This document shows positions 37,701 through 47,700 of a stretch of 64,000 nucleotides of DNA, piece after piece (positions within the stretch are counted from its first letter, which is position 1; the number at the start of each line of letters is the position of its first letter). Below the pieces are notes generated by a model, which saw only the letters and a program-made list of their open reading frames with translations, made no database searches and was not told the DNA's origin. Position numbers and translations under genes: made by a program. The stretch is taken from contig NZ_CP027231.1 of assembly GCF_002998435.1 (NCBI RefSeq), positions 2,025,001-2,089,000 of the forward strand. Direction: 5' to 3'. The stretch is from Bacteroides zoogleoformans (lineage in GTDB: Bacteria > Bacteroidota > Bacteroidia > Bacteroidales > Bacteroidaceae).

Positions 37701-37876
37701 CGGTAGGCATCCACAACCTGCGCGTTTACGCCTCTGTGCAGAATCCGTTCCACATCACCCGATACTCCGGACTGGACCCGGAAGCTACGCTGGGCAATCC
37801 GCTGATACAGGGCGTGGATTGGGGGAACTATCCCAACAGCCGGAACTACCTGGTCGGCCTGAATTTTGCTTTCTAA
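34799..37876 (+). CDS. SusC/RagA-family TonB-dependent transporter, chondroitin sulfate locus
   Basis: 1025 residues: signal peptide (ends near LPVVAQ), carboxypeptidase-like domain (about 28-105), TonB-box-like LQEVVVVGYG, plug (about 120-235, VLKDASATAVYGSRGANGV) and beta-barrel ending YLVGLNFAF. No STN domain, in keeping with HTCS control. By context with PL8 lyase, sulfatases and GH88 it imports chondroitin or dermatan sulfate fragments. The third-codon positions are rich in G and C compared with the SusC at 10079 (for example 37 of 60 bases at 35401-35460 are G or C). Confidence 0.96.
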   Translation: MKQKVSFFKALSMMLLSALFALPVVAQNLTVTGTVTDNQGPVIGASIQVDGTGNGSITDIDGNYTLHNVPANATLVFSYIGYQTRKIAVGGKSNIDVKLVEDSQLLQEVVVVGYGVQRKSDLTGSVASVKATDALKSTPTGNVSDALQGRMAGVSVLSGSGDPGKENTIRVRGINSITAETGPLVVVDGFIGGSLQSLNPADVQSIEVLKDASATAVYGSRGANGVILVTTKNPAKDKLTVSFNAFANFKTVAKYVDTLSPYEYAQLVNDYGKEYFGYGDNHYYSAQQLEDFRTGKAGFDYAKEIFRKPALTQNYELSVAGGGEKTTFLASVRFQNDEGIIKASESSVYNWRLKVDTNIRKWLKGGLNFYGHYRESANPRVSEYDGLIQQATLFPNTISPKNERGEYNNAFFDGSPNYNPMGHIWEANNSHQTLVNNLQGYVDFKLADGLNFRSQLGVTFENRMNSSAAGENSYEKFKNNRTTAGTQSFWNLSWLNTNLLSYVKEFNKNHRVNATAVFEQSYNNNYSHHTVANALDRPELGWDALGWSAGNLANIDSERIITTLMSGMFRLNYVFMNRYMLTASIRADGSSRLADKWSYFPSAALAWDLKQEAFLKDNTFIDQLKLRIGYGSVGNQSVEAYRIYSKIVNVRNADGSTSYKIDRPAAPYLKWERNDQTNIGVDFGFFNGRLRISADWYNKLSKDILLELAQPTHLGHGSALRNSGKIKNTGVELTIGADPVAGKAFSWHSDLTLSHNKGTFENIPTQNRRQQQAGNYQNQIFQMIEGEKLGTFYGYTSAGIWQKDEVDAPFVDGNGVKNGKTNGQTYKVVAGNIKLADLNKDGVINEADQGVIGCGQPTFNWGWSNTFNYRNFDFSFFVVGFHGFDIYNATEHMAISGIRAQSKAPVVPLRKWQNRWTPTNTDTDVPGFVKGGNTYVNRYMSRYVEDGSFIKMKSITLGYTLPEKCCKSVGIHNLRVYASVQNPFHITRYSGLDPEATLGNPLIQGVDWGNYPNSRNYLVGLNFAF

Positions 37877-37901
37877 CTATTAACCTATTTAGACGAATAA
37901 C

Positions 37902-39389
37902 ATGAAAAAGATACTCTATACCTTCACTCTTGCCGGCTGCGTTGCCTTGGCCTCCTCTTGCGTGGACTTGACTCAAGAGCCCCGCTCTTTCTCCACGGTG
38001 GACGGCTACTTCAAACTGTTGGACCAGCCCTCTTTGGAGAAGTTCACCACTGCGCTCTACAACGACCTCTGGGGCGGTAACTACGGCTTCAACTGCCGCA
38101 TGCAGTCCATCAACGTATGTGCCGACGACGTGACCTACCGGGCGGCGAAACCCGACAACCGCCTGGGGAACTTCGGCAACCTTTCTCCGGACGTCATGCA
38201 GAACGACGCGGACGTAAGCACGATGTGGGACTTGCTGTTCAAAGCCATAGACGACGCCAATGCCGTCATCAACAAAACGGTCTTTCCCGACGACGAGAAG
38301 CAGGCACGGAAATTCCGCGAGATAGTAGGCGAGGCCTATTTCGTGCGCGGTTTCTCTTTCCTGTATCTGACGCGCCTCTTCGGCGATGTGCCTTTGGTCT
38401 TGAACGAAGAGCAATCCTCCGGCCGCATGCCGCGGACAAGCGTGGCCGAGGTTTACGACAAAGCCATTCTTCCCAGTCTGCAAAGGGCCGTGGAATGGCT
38501 GCCCGCCTCCGCACGCAAGGGCAACTCCGCTACACCGAGCCAATGGGCCGCCAAGCTCTGCCTGGCCGACGCGTATATGAGTCTGGCCGGATGGCCCCTG
38601 AAGCGGACGGAAAGCTACGCGAAGGCTGCCGAGCTGACGAAAGACATCATCGACAATTCCGGACTGAAGCTGACGGAGAAATACGCCGACATCTGGAAAG
38701 AGGAGAATAAGAACAGCACGGACGAGGTGATGTTCGCCCTTCTGCACAGCGTGGCCAACAAGAGCGCGAGCCAATACGGAAAGTCCTACTATCCCTCCGA
38801 CTTCAGCCCCAATGCGGGATGGGCCGACTATTACGGCAACGAGGCTTTCTACCTCAACTATCCCGACGACGAGCGCAAGGCATGGAACTACATGGTTCAA
38901 TGGAAAACGAAAAAAGGCCTCGTGCAGTATAAAGCCTCGGCCGATAAACTGCCTGCCATCTCCAAATACTACGATTACAACGACGGCGCTCCGGGCAAGA
39001 GCCAGCTCTCCAACGGCATGACCTGTATTTACCGCTATGCGGAGGCGCTGCTGACGTATGCCGAGGCCTCTGTCAGAGCCACCGGACAGGTAAACGCCCA
39101 AGCCTTGGCCGCCATTCAGGCCGTGCAGAAGCGGGCCGGATACGCCGACGGGCAGCTGACGGACACCACAGACCCCACAGCCTTCCTGAAAGCCGTGTCC
39201 GACGAGCGGGGATGGGAGTTCTTCGCCGAGATGAAACGCTGGTTCGAACTGGTTCGTCTGGAGAAAGTGAGCGAGGTGAAACCCGCGCAATGGGAGAACT
39301 CCTTGTTCAAGGCGCAGAAGCATTACTACCTGCCCATCCCCTACCAGCAGATTCAGCTGACGGGCTGGAGCAACAACGCAGGCTATTGA
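37902..39389 (+). CDS. SusD/RagB-family lipoprotein, chondroitin sulfate locus
   Basis: 495 residues with lipobox Cys near residue 20 (ALASSC). The SusD N-terminal domain includes GEAYFVRGFSFLYLTRLFGDVPL, and the C-terminal part has RYAEALLTYAEAS and DERGWEFFAEMKRWFELVRL. It is 25 bp after SusC. It binds the polysaccharide at the surface and closes the SusC barrel. No separate surface glycan-binding lipoprotein gene follows it in the window. Confidence 0.96.
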   Translation: MKKILYTFTLAGCVALASSCVDLTQEPRSFSTVDGYFKLLDQPSLEKFTTALYNDLWGGNYGFNCRMQSINVCADDVTYRAAKPDNRLGNFGNLSPDVMQNDADVSTMWDLLFKAIDDANAVINKTVFPDDEKQARKFREIVGEAYFVRGFSFLYLTRLFGDVPLVLNEEQSSGRMPRTSVAEVYDKAILPSLQRAVEWLPASARKGNSATPSQWAAKLCLADAYMSLAGWPLKRTESYAKAAELTKDIIDNSGLKLTEKYADIWKEENKNSTDEVMFALLHSVANKSASQYGKSYYPSDFSPNAGWADYYGNEAFYLNYPDDERKAWNYMVQWKTKKGLVQYKASADKLPAISKYYDYNDGAPGKSQLSNGMTCIYRYAEALLTYAEASVRATGQVNAQALAAIQAVQKRAGYADGQLTDTTDPTAFLKAVSDERGWEFFAEMKRWFELVRLEKVSEVKPAQWENSLFKAQKHYYLPIPYQQIQLTGWSNNAGY

Positions 39390-39486
39390 CGCAACCGTCA
39401 ACACCACGCGACGCTTCCGATATTCAACAGGCGATGGACGCGCCCCGTGCGCCCCGTCGCCGCAAAAACGTCTCTCTTTCTTTTGC

Positions 39487-39519
39487 AGCACCGCTTCATC
39501 CGGCCGGATGGGGGGTGCT
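39487..39519. other. GC-rich hairpin downstream of SusD
   Basis: AGCACC (39487-39492) pairs with GGTGCT (39514-39519) and CATCCGG (39497-39503) pairs with CCGGATG (39504-39510). No T run follows on either strand, so it is not a classical terminator; it may protect an mRNA 3' end. Between 39390 and 39870 I see this hairpin and array 5, and no gene. Confidence 0.5.
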
Positions 39520-39607
39520 GTCTTGCATTCGCCACGTTAAGAATAAAGTATAATTCCTCTTACATACTTGTATATTTCTTGCCGTTTACTTTGTATATAC
39601 AAGGTTC

Positions 39608-39817
39608 TTATGTCGTATATATGAGAGTGACAACGTCGCATATGCGAGACTACTAACGTCGCATATGCGAGACCACCAACGTCACATATGCGAGACCACC
39701 AACGTCACATATGCGAGGCTGCCAACGTCACATATACGAGACCACCAACGTCACATATGCGAAGTCACTAACGTCGCATATGCGAGACTACCGGTGTCGT
39801 ATATGCGGGGTATTATG
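39608..39817. repeat. 23-bp tandem palindrome array, nine units (array 5)
   Basis: The marker ACGTC or its variant recurs at 39610, 39633, 39656, 39679, 39702, 39725, 39748, 39771 and 39794, exactly 23 bp apart. The typical unit is ACGTCRCATATGCGAGACYA. TCGCATATGCGA is a perfect 12-bp palindrome in several units; others change one arm to ACATATGCGA. It is the longest and best preserved array, lying between convergent SusD and PL8 genes. Confidence 0.95.
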
Positions 39818-39870
39818 GATTAAAGTTTTTGGAAATGCCTTTTGAAGGCATATCAAGGCAGTTCACCGCA

Positions 39871-42800
39871 TTATTTTTCCTTTTCCAGTTCCACCTCGAA
39901 ACTGGCCGCGTGGCGGCACGTGAAGCGGAGCACCGTCTGCTTCTTGTCCGCTGAGAGCAGGCGGCAATCAGGCGTTTCGGCCACTTTCCACCGCCCTTTC
40001 AAGGTGAGGGTGACGGGCATCTCGCCGCTTGCGTGGTCTTTCCACGGGCGGGAATAGATGCTGCGCTCGATGCGTCGGCCGTGCTCGTCGAAAGCCTCGT
40101 CCGAAGGGCCTCGGTACAAGGCCAGGTCCGGCTGGCAGACGGTGAGCAGGAGTTTTCCTTCTTCTTCGCGCGTCATCACCAGGCAGCAGGTGTCGGCTTG
40201 CAGCAAGGGCCCTTCGGCGGGAAGCAGGCGCGGAGTCTCGAAGAGGACGTACGAAGTCAGCCCCCCGCGGAGGGAGCGGACGATGTGCGCATCGCGGTCT
40301 TGGCGCAGAATGCGATAGGAGGGCTTGCGTGCGAAGGCCTTCAGCGAGGCGGCGTCCGTACGCGGCAGTACGGCATATTCATAGCGTGCGCCCTGCGGCG
40401 CTTTGCCGTGCTGCAGCACCAGCGACACCCAGTCGCCCCGGGTGGGCTTGTCGCTGCGTTCGCCCACGGTGACTTGCGGGAAGTTGCGTTCGAACCGGGC
40501 TTGTTTCATGGAAGATTTTCCAAGGCAATAGCCCGTGCCGTTGGGGTCGATGTAGGTTTGTCCGTCGCTCTTAAAACGGTTCCAGTAGTGGCGTGTTTCG
40601 GGGGTGAGGGCGGCCAGCTGGAACACGGTGGTTTCGGTGGGAAATTCGGTGTTGCGGTTCTCGATGTCCGTGCCCAGGCAGACGATGACGTCGTCGAAGA
40701 AGTGGAACGACTTGCGCGCGCGGTGCGAGCCGTTGTATTTGTCGTGCTCGTGCAGCTTCATGCCGAAGTTTCCGTTGGTATGTGCCTGAGACAATCCGCC
40801 GGCAAAGGCCTCGTCGGAGTAGAGCATCTCCTCCATGCCGGAGAAGGTGTCTACGTTGAGCACACGGGCACGCAGCCGGTCGAAAGGCAGGTGGATGGCC
40901 GTAGCGCCGGGAATGCGGTTCCAGTCGAAGCCCCCTTCCTGCCAGCCACTGGTGGCGAGGGTGACCGGTTGATGGGGGTTGCCCGTCAGCAGCTGCATAC
41001 TGCCGTGAGCCAGGTAGCGCCCGTAGAAGTTGGCCGGCAGGTAATGCTCCGCCGCCCAGAGGTAACGCGAATGTCCGCGCACCACCACGGCCCAGTTGTC
41101 TCGCCGCTGTACGGACACGCAGCCGTAGCCCAGCGCCCTGTTTCCTTGCGGGTGGGGTTCGGGGCGGAAGCCTTCGGCCTCGAGGCGTTGCTTCATCTCC
41201 CGCTCTTGGCGGGCGGAGGCCTTCGGCAGGTAGTCGGGTGCCTCTTCGTCGGGGACGGAATCATGATCCACCAGGCGGAGGTAGGCGGCCGCCATCTCGG
41301 GGTCGCGGGCCTGCCGTCCGTCCGGTGTTCCCGCCAGGGCCATCGTGGCGTATTGCAGGGGAATCAGTTCGCCCTTGCCGTTGGGGTGGCGGCCCGACAG
41401 GGAGAGCGGCCACTGCTTGAGGTTGCAGTAGAAGCGCATGGTCAGCAAGACGTTCTTCACCGTGCGGTGAGCCGTTTCGGAGAGCTTGAACTCGGTTCCG
41501 CTCAACAGGTATATCATGTTCACGGCCCCTTCCAGTCCGCCCACGGCATAGGCCGGATAGAGGTTGCAGTGATGAAAGCAGGCGCCGTCTGCCTTGAACG
41601 AGCCCGCCAGCCCGTCGGCAGGTCGGCAGCCATGGTCCAGCCAGCGCGAGAAGGAGCGCAGGTATTGCAGCTTTTCGGGCGAGTCCTCGCGGATGAGGAT
41701 GCCGGCCATGCGTCCCTGCAGCTTGGTGTTGAAGGTGTCTATGTCGATGCCGTCCGTCAGGGGCTTGGGATATACCTCGTTGGTGATGGCGTACCAGTTG
41801 AGGGTTCGTTGGGCTTCCTCCAGCTTGCCCGCGTCGCGCAGCGCCTCTTTCATCAGGAAGTAAGAGACGAAGAGGCCGCGCATGCTGTATCCGTAGTGGT
41901 GAATGTTTCCCCAGCAACTGCCATAGGCTATGCCTTGGTCGGTGGCGTTGTCATACATGGCGAGGAATTTCCGCTTCAGCTCTTCCTTCAGGCCGGGGTC
42001 TTCGGCATCGAGGTAGGCTGTGGAGAGGCGCTTCATCAGGTTGAAGTAGTCGCTCAGCTCCACTCCCTGCCGCACGAACATGTCTTTGTCCCAATCGGGC
42101 AGCAGACGCTCGTAGGCTTCCGATTGGCGGACGAACCAGATGGGGCGTCCCGTCACTTGGCCGTCTTTATAGGCTATTTGATAGAAATCGTACTTCCGGC
42201 GGAGGGTGTTTATCTCCTTTTCCGACAGGGCGGAGGGGGTGTAGAGCATCTCACGGAAGCGTCTTTCCATCTTCCGGATGTCCTGCCGTTGCGCGTCGGT
42301 GACGGGCGTCAAGGGGATGTCCGGTTTCCACAGCGAGTGCTCGTAGACCACCAGCCAATGGTTGGTAGTGCCCTTGTTGACGAAAGGCACCTGTACGTCG
42401 GGCGTCTGTTGGCGGGCGTCCACCTTTGCGGCGGTCAGCAGGTGGTCGAAGAAGAGTTTGCCCGGTACGTCCGGTGCCACGACGCGCACCTCGTTCATTC
42501 CCTCCTCGGGCGTGCCCTGCATGTCGCGCTCGTAGCACACCCACGCCCCTCGCCATCCGGTGAAGTTGATGCCGAAGGGGAAAGAGGCGCATACCCTGCC
42601 GTCTTTGAGGAACTCGAACCGGATGGTTTTGTCCTGCGCCTGCTCGTTGTACACCCAGACGATGAAGGCGGAGAGGTACGTGTCTCGTCCGGTAGGGTCT
42701 TTCCGCTCGAACTTCAGGTCTTTCTTCACGGAGAGCACGCCGTGGGGTTGGTAGGTCCAGCACAGGCTGCGCCGACCGTCGCGCCGGTGGTCTTCACTGA

Positions 42801-42963
42801 GCGAGAGTTGCGAGGGAGCCGTGGTGGTAACGAAAGCCGGCACTTGCCCTTCTTCGAAAGAGAGCAGCCGTTCGTGCTTCACGGTTTGTGCCTGTCCGCC
42901 CACGGAGCAGAGCGTGCAAAGGAGCGCGGCGGCCCCCGTCTTCCATCGGTTGAATGATTTCAT
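39871..42963 (-). CDS. Polysaccharide lyase family 8, chondroitin sulfate ABC lyase-like
   Basis: 1030 residues with a signal peptide (ends near VGGQAQ). The order matches large PL8 chondroitinases ABC: N-terminal jelly-roll (about 30-220), alpha/alpha toroid (about 230-590) and antiparallel beta-sandwiches (about 600-1030). Catalytic residues can be placed by comparison with the Proteus vulgaris enzyme: His465 and Tyr472 in [13 protein letters not shown], seven apart as His501 and Tyr508 are there, and Arg525 in LSGRHPNG. It cleaves chondroitin and dermatan sulfate by beta-elimination to unsaturated disaccharides in the periplasm or at the surface. It is transcribed in the same direction as the sulfatase and HTCS genes upstream. 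Confidence 0.9.
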   Translation of the reverse strand: MKSFNRWKTGAAALLCTLCSVGGQAQTVKHERLLSFEEGQVPAFVTTTAPSQLSLSEDHRRDGRRSLCWTYQPHGVLSVKKDLKFERKDPTGRDTYLSAFIVWVYNEQAQDKTIRFEFLKDGRVCASFPFGINFTGWRGAWVCYERDMQGTPEEGMNEVRVVAPDVPGKLFFDHLLTAAKVDARQQTPDVQVPFVNKGTTNHWLVVYEHSLWKPDIPLTPVTDAQRQDIRKMERRFREMLYTPSALSEKEINTLRRKYDFYQIAYKDGQVTGRPIWFVRQSEAYERLLPDWDKDMFVRQGVELSDYFNLMKRLSTAYLDAEDPGLKEELKRKFLAMYDNATDQGIAYGSCWGNIHHYGYSMRGLFVSYFLMKEALRDAGKLEEAQRTLNWYAITNEVYPKPLTDGIDIDTFNTKLQGRMAGILIREDSPEKLQYLRSFSRWLDHGCRPADGLAGSFKADGACFHHCNLYPAYAVGGLEGAVNMIYLLSGTEFKLSETAHRTVKNVLLTMRFYCNLKQWPLSLSGRHPNGKGELIPLQYATMALAGTPDGRQARDPEMAAAYLRLVDHDSVPDEEAPDYLPKASARQEREMKQRLEAEGFRPEPHPQGNRALGYGCVSVQRRDNWAVVVRGHSRYLWAAEHYLPANFYGRYLAHGSMQLLTGNPHQPVTLATSGWQEGGFDWNRIPGATAIHLPFDRLRARVLNVDTFSGMEEMLYSDEAFAGGLSQAHTNGNFGMKLHEHDKYNGSHRARKSFHFFDDVIVCLGTDIENRNTEFPTETTVFQLAALTPETRHYWNRFKSDGQTYIDPNGTGYCLGKSSMKQARFERNFPQVTVGERSDKPTRGDWVSLVLQHGKAPQGARYEYAVLPRTDAASLKAFARKPSYRILRQDRDAHIVRSLRGGLTSYVLFETPRLLPAEGPLLQADTCCLVMTREEEGKLLLTVCQPDLALYRGPSDEAFDEHGRRIERSIYSRPWKDHASGEMPVTLTLKGRWKVAETPDCRLLSADKKQTVLRFTCRHAASFEVELEKEK

Positions 42964-43040
42964 GTCGGAATTACTTTATTGGTGTTTTACAAAGAAATCT
43001 CTGTTTTCTGAGATAGAGTGATGCGAATTGTACATAATTA

Positions 43041-44687
43041 TCAATATTTGTTCTGTTCCGGCTTGGTGTTTACACTCAATTTCTTTGATGGAGATGAGAG
43101 GAGCAGGTTTTTCTCTTCCGTGTTGCTGACGTATTGTGCAGCTTCTTTGCCGGATTTCACCTTCTCCAGCAGGGCGGAGAGGACCTTTACCTTTTCCGGA
43201 TAGGCTTCCGCTACATTCTCTTTCTCTGACGGATCGGTTGAAAGTCGGTACAGCTGAGGGATAGGGGCATTGCCCATTTCCATTTTCGTCCAGTATTCCA
43301 ATGTCGGTTTGTCGCTGGGCTCTATGTACTTCCAGTCTCCCTGAACTATGGAGAGGGTGTTGTTCAGGTTTTGCTGCACGATGTAGGGGCATCCGGTAGT
43401 GTCCGTACCCAGAAATGTGTCCAACTGGTCGCGGCTGTCGGGAGCGATGTCCGGCGGTAACGGATGGTTCAACAGTGCGGCAAAGGAGGCATACACGTCT
43501 ATCATAGAGAAGAGAGCCTGTTGTTTTCCCGGTTTGATGCCTTGAGGCCAGCGCACGATGAAGGGGATGCGTGTACCGGCGTCGAAGGCGCTGTACTTTC
43601 CGCCCCGGTAGTGCTTCATCGGAGTGTGTCCGTTCAGCAGCTCGAAGGCTTGGTCTTGATAGCCGTCGTCAATCACGGGGCCGTTGTCGCTGCAAAGCAC
43701 GAAGATGGTGTTGTCGGAAATGTTCAGGCTGTCCAGTGTGCGCATGATTTCTCCCACTGTCCAGTCCAGTTGCAAGATGACATCTCCGCGAGGGCCCAGA
43801 CCGCTCTTCCCGGCAAAACGAGGATGGGGCACGCGGGGCACGTGTACGTCCTGCGTGCCCATGTAGAGGAAGAAAGGCTCATTCTTATGGATGTTGATGA
43901 AGTCTTTGGCTTTGGCGGTAATCACGTCGGCAATGTCCTCGTCTGTCCAAAGGGCCGATTCGCCTCCTGCCATCCAGCCGATGCGCGGAATGCCGTTGAT
44001 GATGGTGTTGTTGTGGCCTTGACTGGGTTTCATCTTTATCAGTTCGGGGTTCTCTAATCCGGTGGGGCGGTTGCCCACTTTGTGCTCGTAGTTCACGGTG
44101 ATAGGGTCGTCGGGGTCGAGCCCCACAACGTGTCCGTTCTCCACAAACACGCAAGGCACGCGGTCTACTGTGGCGGGGATGATGTATTCGTAATCGAAGC
44201 CGATGTCGTGCGTGTTCGGTTTGATGAGGCCGTTAAAGTCGGTTCCGCCTTTCGGTCCCAGCCCCAAATGCCATTTACCCACGGCGGCGGTGACATAGCC
44301 TTCTTCCTTGAAGAGGTCGGCCATAGTGACGCAGGCGGTGTCGATGATGAGTTCCGAGTTGCCCGGAGCAATGCCCGTGTTCTGCTGTCTCCACGGATAC
44401 ATGCCCGTCAGCAGTCCGAAGCGTGAGGGTGTACTGGTGGAAGAGGTGGCATATGCGTTGGTAAACTGCATGCCTTGTCCGGCCAGACGGTCGATGTTGG
44501 GCGTGCTGATTTTGGTAGCGCCATAGCAACTCAGGTCGCCAATGCCCAGGTCATCGGCAATCAGATAGACTATGTTCGGTTTTTGCCGGGCGTGGTCGGT
44601 AGCTTCGCCTTTGGTGCGACTTCCGCATCCCGTTGCCAAAACGGCACCGGGTATTAGAGACCATAGGGGAGAAATTTGTTTCATCAT
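43041..44687 (-). CDS. S1-family sulfatase, GalNAc-6-sulfatase-like, Ser-type
   Basis: 548 residues from ATG 44687 (ATG 44684 follows). A lipoprotein-like signal ends near VLATGC (residue 17). The sulfatase signature S-T-P-S-R has its FGly-precursor Ser at residue 85, within STSTPSRFGLLTG, so maturation needs an anaerobic sulfatase-maturating enzyme encoded elsewhere. Metal-binding Asp pair in ADDLGIGD and Asp-Asn in CSDNGP are present. The sequence resembles GALNS-type enzymes, which act on 6-sulfated GalNAc, and a sulfatase of this type adjoins the HTCS in the B. thetaiotaomicron chondroitin locus. A longer frame to 44840 overlaps the HTCS 3' end and is rejected because a promoter lies at 44720. 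Confidence 0.88.
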   Translation of the reverse strand: MMKQISPLWSLIPGAVLATGCGSRTKGEATDHARQKPNIVYLIADDLGIGDLSCYGATKISTPNIDRLAGQGMQFTNAYATSSTSTPSRFGLLTGMYPWRQQNTGIAPGNSELIIDTACVTMADLFKEEGYVTAAVGKWHLGLGPKGGTDFNGLIKPNTHDIGFDYEYIIPATVDRVPCVFVENGHVVGLDPDDPITVNYEHKVGNRPTGLENPELIKMKPSQGHNNTIINGIPRIGWMAGGESALWTDEDIADVITAKAKDFINIHKNEPFFLYMGTQDVHVPRVPHPRFAGKSGLGPRGDVILQLDWTVGEIMRTLDSLNISDNTIFVLCSDNGPVIDDGYQDQAFELLNGHTPMKHYRGGKYSAFDAGTRIPFIVRWPQGIKPGKQQALFSMIDVYASFAALLNHPLPPDIAPDSRDQLDTFLGTDTTGCPYIVQQNLNNTLSIVQGDWKYIEPSDKPTLEYWTKMEMGNAPIPQLYRLSTDPSEKENVAEAYPEKVKVLSALLEKVKSGKEAAQYVSNTEEKNLLLSSPSKKLSVNTKPEQNKY

Positions 44688-44719
44688 ATTCTTAGACTTT
44701 AGACTCTGAATTTTGAAGA

Positions 44720-44727
44720 CAAAGGTA
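44720..44727 (-). promoter_or_regulatory. -7 element for the sulfatase (and perhaps PL8) gene
   Basis: The - strand reads TACCTTTG, a TAnnTTTG match, 33 bp before ATG 44687. A TTG (plus-strand CAA at 44753) about 25 bp further upstream is a weak -33 candidate. Confidence 0.55.
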
Positions 44728-44785
44728 AAGGGTTTTGTCGATTCCAGATGTGCAAGGAAGTACGTGCAAAAGGCAAAAAAGTACA

Positions 44786-47700
44786 TCACTCCCCTTTGCG
44801 GTAAACCAACGGACTCACTTGATACACCTCTTTGAAACATTTGGAGAAGTAGCGTGGAGAGCTGAATCCTATCTTATCCGAAATCTCGGTGACGTTGAGT
44901 TCCGGATTGTTACGTAGCATCAGTGCGCCCTTCTTCAGGCGGATGGTGAGGATGAAGTCGTTCGGTGTTTGGCCGGTGATGGCTTTCAGTTTGGTGAAAA
45001 GGTTGGTGCGAGCCATCATCATCTCGCGGGCAAAGACGTTGACGTTGAAACTCGTGTCATCCAGATGCTGCTCGATGATGGCGGTGGCACGATCCAGAAT
45101 CTCCTTGTCGATGGGGTTGGTGGCAAGCATTCGGGCTGTGGCCTGGGGTTGCTTGCTGAACTTCTCTTGCAGGAGGATGCGAGAGTTCACAAGGTTGTTG
45201 CAGCGCGAAATGAGCAAGCCGGTGTTGAAAGGCTTGGTTATGTAGTCGTCCGCACCGATGCGCAACCCCTCGATGTTCTGTTCTATGGCGGTACGTGCCG
45301 TGAGCAGTACCACGGGGATATGGCAAGTGTTGAAGTCGCTCTTTATCCGCTTGCACAGTTCCGTGCCCGACATGCGGGGCATCACCACGTCGCTCACCAC
45401 GATGTGGGGCATGTGGTTTTGTACCAGCTCCAGCCCCTCCTCACCGTCGGCGGCCGTCAGCACTTCATAGAAAGGCTTGAAGAGGGCGGCCAGCATCTGG
45501 CGGATGGATTCGTTATCTTCCACTATCAGTATTGTGGCATCGGGCAGACGCTTGTTGGGAACGTTTTCCTCTATTTCGGCTTTAAGGAAGGCGTCGTTCT
45601 CCGGTAGAGATGTTTCTATCTGTTGCACGCTGTCGGGGTTATTGCTGATTTGCTCTTCGTCGAATTGTGCATTGCCCCGTTGCAGGCTCACGATGAAGCT
45701 GGCTCCCTTGCCCGGTTCGCTTTCTACGCGGATGCTTCCGTGATGCAGCTCCACGATGCCCTTGGTCAGTGCCAGTCCGATGCCCGTACCTGTTTTGTCG
45801 GCATCGGTGCTGTCCGTGGGGTCTATCTGGTAGAAGCGGTCGAAGATTTTATCGACTTTGTCGGTGTCGATACCGCTTCCGGTATCCGTCACGCGAATAA
45901 CGATTAGATTCTCTTCGCTCCTGATGCTGAGGGTGATACAGCCTTCGGCTTTGGTGTGCTTGAAGGCGTTGGACAGCAGGTTGTTTATCACTTTCTGCAT
46001 CTGTTTCTGGTCATACCACACTTCCATCTCGTCCGTCTCTTTCTCAAACAGGAAGTCGATTTGCTTGGTCGAGGCATATTCAAGGAAGAGGAGGTAGTTC
46101 TCGTAGAGGAAGTCTACGATGTTGTGCGGGCTTACCTTTATCTTCATGTGTCCCTGCTCCTGCTTGCGGAAGTCCAGCAGTTCGGTGATAAGCTCGCGCA
46201 GTTGTATGCTGTTTTTGTATATGCTCAACACCTTATTATATATGCCGGGGGTGAAGTTCTGCAATTGCATCAGCGTCTCCACCTGCGCCACGATGAGAGT
46301 CAGTGGAGTGCGGAACTCGTGCGAAATGTTGGTGAAAAAGCGTAGCTTCGACTGGTTCAGCGTCTCCACATCGCGTATGTGCTTCTGTTCGTACTTCAGC
46401 GATTCGCGCAGCTTGATTCTCGTCTTGTACGTGCGTACCAAATACCAGAGCAGGCCTCCCGTCACCAATAAGTAGAGTAGGTAGGCAAGAGGCGTCTTGT
46501 AGTAGGGCGGCAGCACGCGGATGGTCAGGCTCACCTGCGGGCATAGGCTTTCGTCCTTGCCGCTGGGCTTGATGAGCAGTGTATAGGTGCCGGCATTCAG
46601 ATTGGTGTAGGTAATGTTATTCAGGCCGCGCGTGCTGTTCCAGTCATTGGAGAATCCCTCTAATTTGTAGATGATGTCGTCCTTGTTGGCCGCCACGTAG
46701 TTGGAGGTGGCAAATTCGATACTGAACATCGACTGGTCGGCGTTCAGCGTAATCTCCCGCGTGCAGCTGAGCGCTTTTTCCAGGATGCCGGTTTCATCTC
46801 CTACTTGTATCTCGTCACCGTTCACAATGAGGCGTGAGAGTATGATGTTGTAGGGTTTCGGCGTGAAGTTCAGTTCAGTTTCGTGAAAAGAAATCATGCC
46901 TTGCGTTCCTCCAAGGAATATCTCGCCGTCACGAGTCACACAGAGGGCATTTTCATTGACGGACGTCAATGGAAATCCGTTTTCTGCGCTGTAGTTCCTG
47001 AACCGCCTGCTGTTCTGGTCGAAGATGGAGAAGCCCTCGTTGGTGATGATCAGCAATTGTCCGCTGGTGGGCGACTGGCACACTTCGTAGATACAGTCGC
47101 TGGCGAGGCCGTTTTGCTCTTGGTCGAAGTTTTCGAAGTCGTTGCTCGAGGGATGATATAGATCCAGTCCACTGCCCGAAGTGGCAAACCAAAGGTTTCC
47201 CTTACTATCTTGCATGATGTTGTTCACATTGTTGTTGCTGATGCTGTGCGGATGAGCAGAGTCGTGCCGGTAGTTCGTCAGCTGTCCGCTGTCGAAACGG
47301 TAGCTGAACACGCCCTCCCCGGTGGCGGCTATCCAAAGGGTTCCTTTGTCATCGAAAGTGATGTCGGCCACCATCTTGATACTGCGCCCCTCCTTACTGT
47401 CTTTGAAGAGTTGGCGGCACTTCCCGTCGGCCGGATTGAAAAGACAGATGCCGTTTTGTGTGGCCACAATCAGCGAGTCCCGATAGGGCGCAATATCGCG
47501 TATAATGTCCGAGGGAAGCGACTCCGTATTGCCGGGATTTGTCCGATAGTGAGTGAAACGTCCTGAACGAATATCCAGCTTATTCAGTCCGCCCAGATGG
47601 GTTCCTATCCAGATAATCTCTTTGGAGGGGTCGTAATAAAGTGCTTTGACGTTGTTCTGCGATATGCTGTTCGGACCACCGGGACGGAACCATTTAAACT

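Noticed and set aside
36401..37753. 450-codon frame and the similar 518-codon frame at 34829-36385 opposite SusC
   Set aside because: Same explanation: antisense shadows of a G and C rich gene with strong SusC homology.
37785..39491. 568-codon frame opposite SusD
   Set aside because: Antisense shadow; the + strand frame matches SusD along its full length.
40033..42957. 974-codon open frame on the + strand opposite the PL8 gene
   Set aside because: It mirrors the PL8 gene, which has clear domains and catalytic residues. High G and C at third positions removes stop codons from the opposite strand. The translation has no recognisable domain or signal.
44688..44840. N-terminal extension of the sulfatase
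   Set aside because: It overlaps the HTCS 3' end, crosses a promoter element at 44720, and the lipoprotein signal starts only at 44687.
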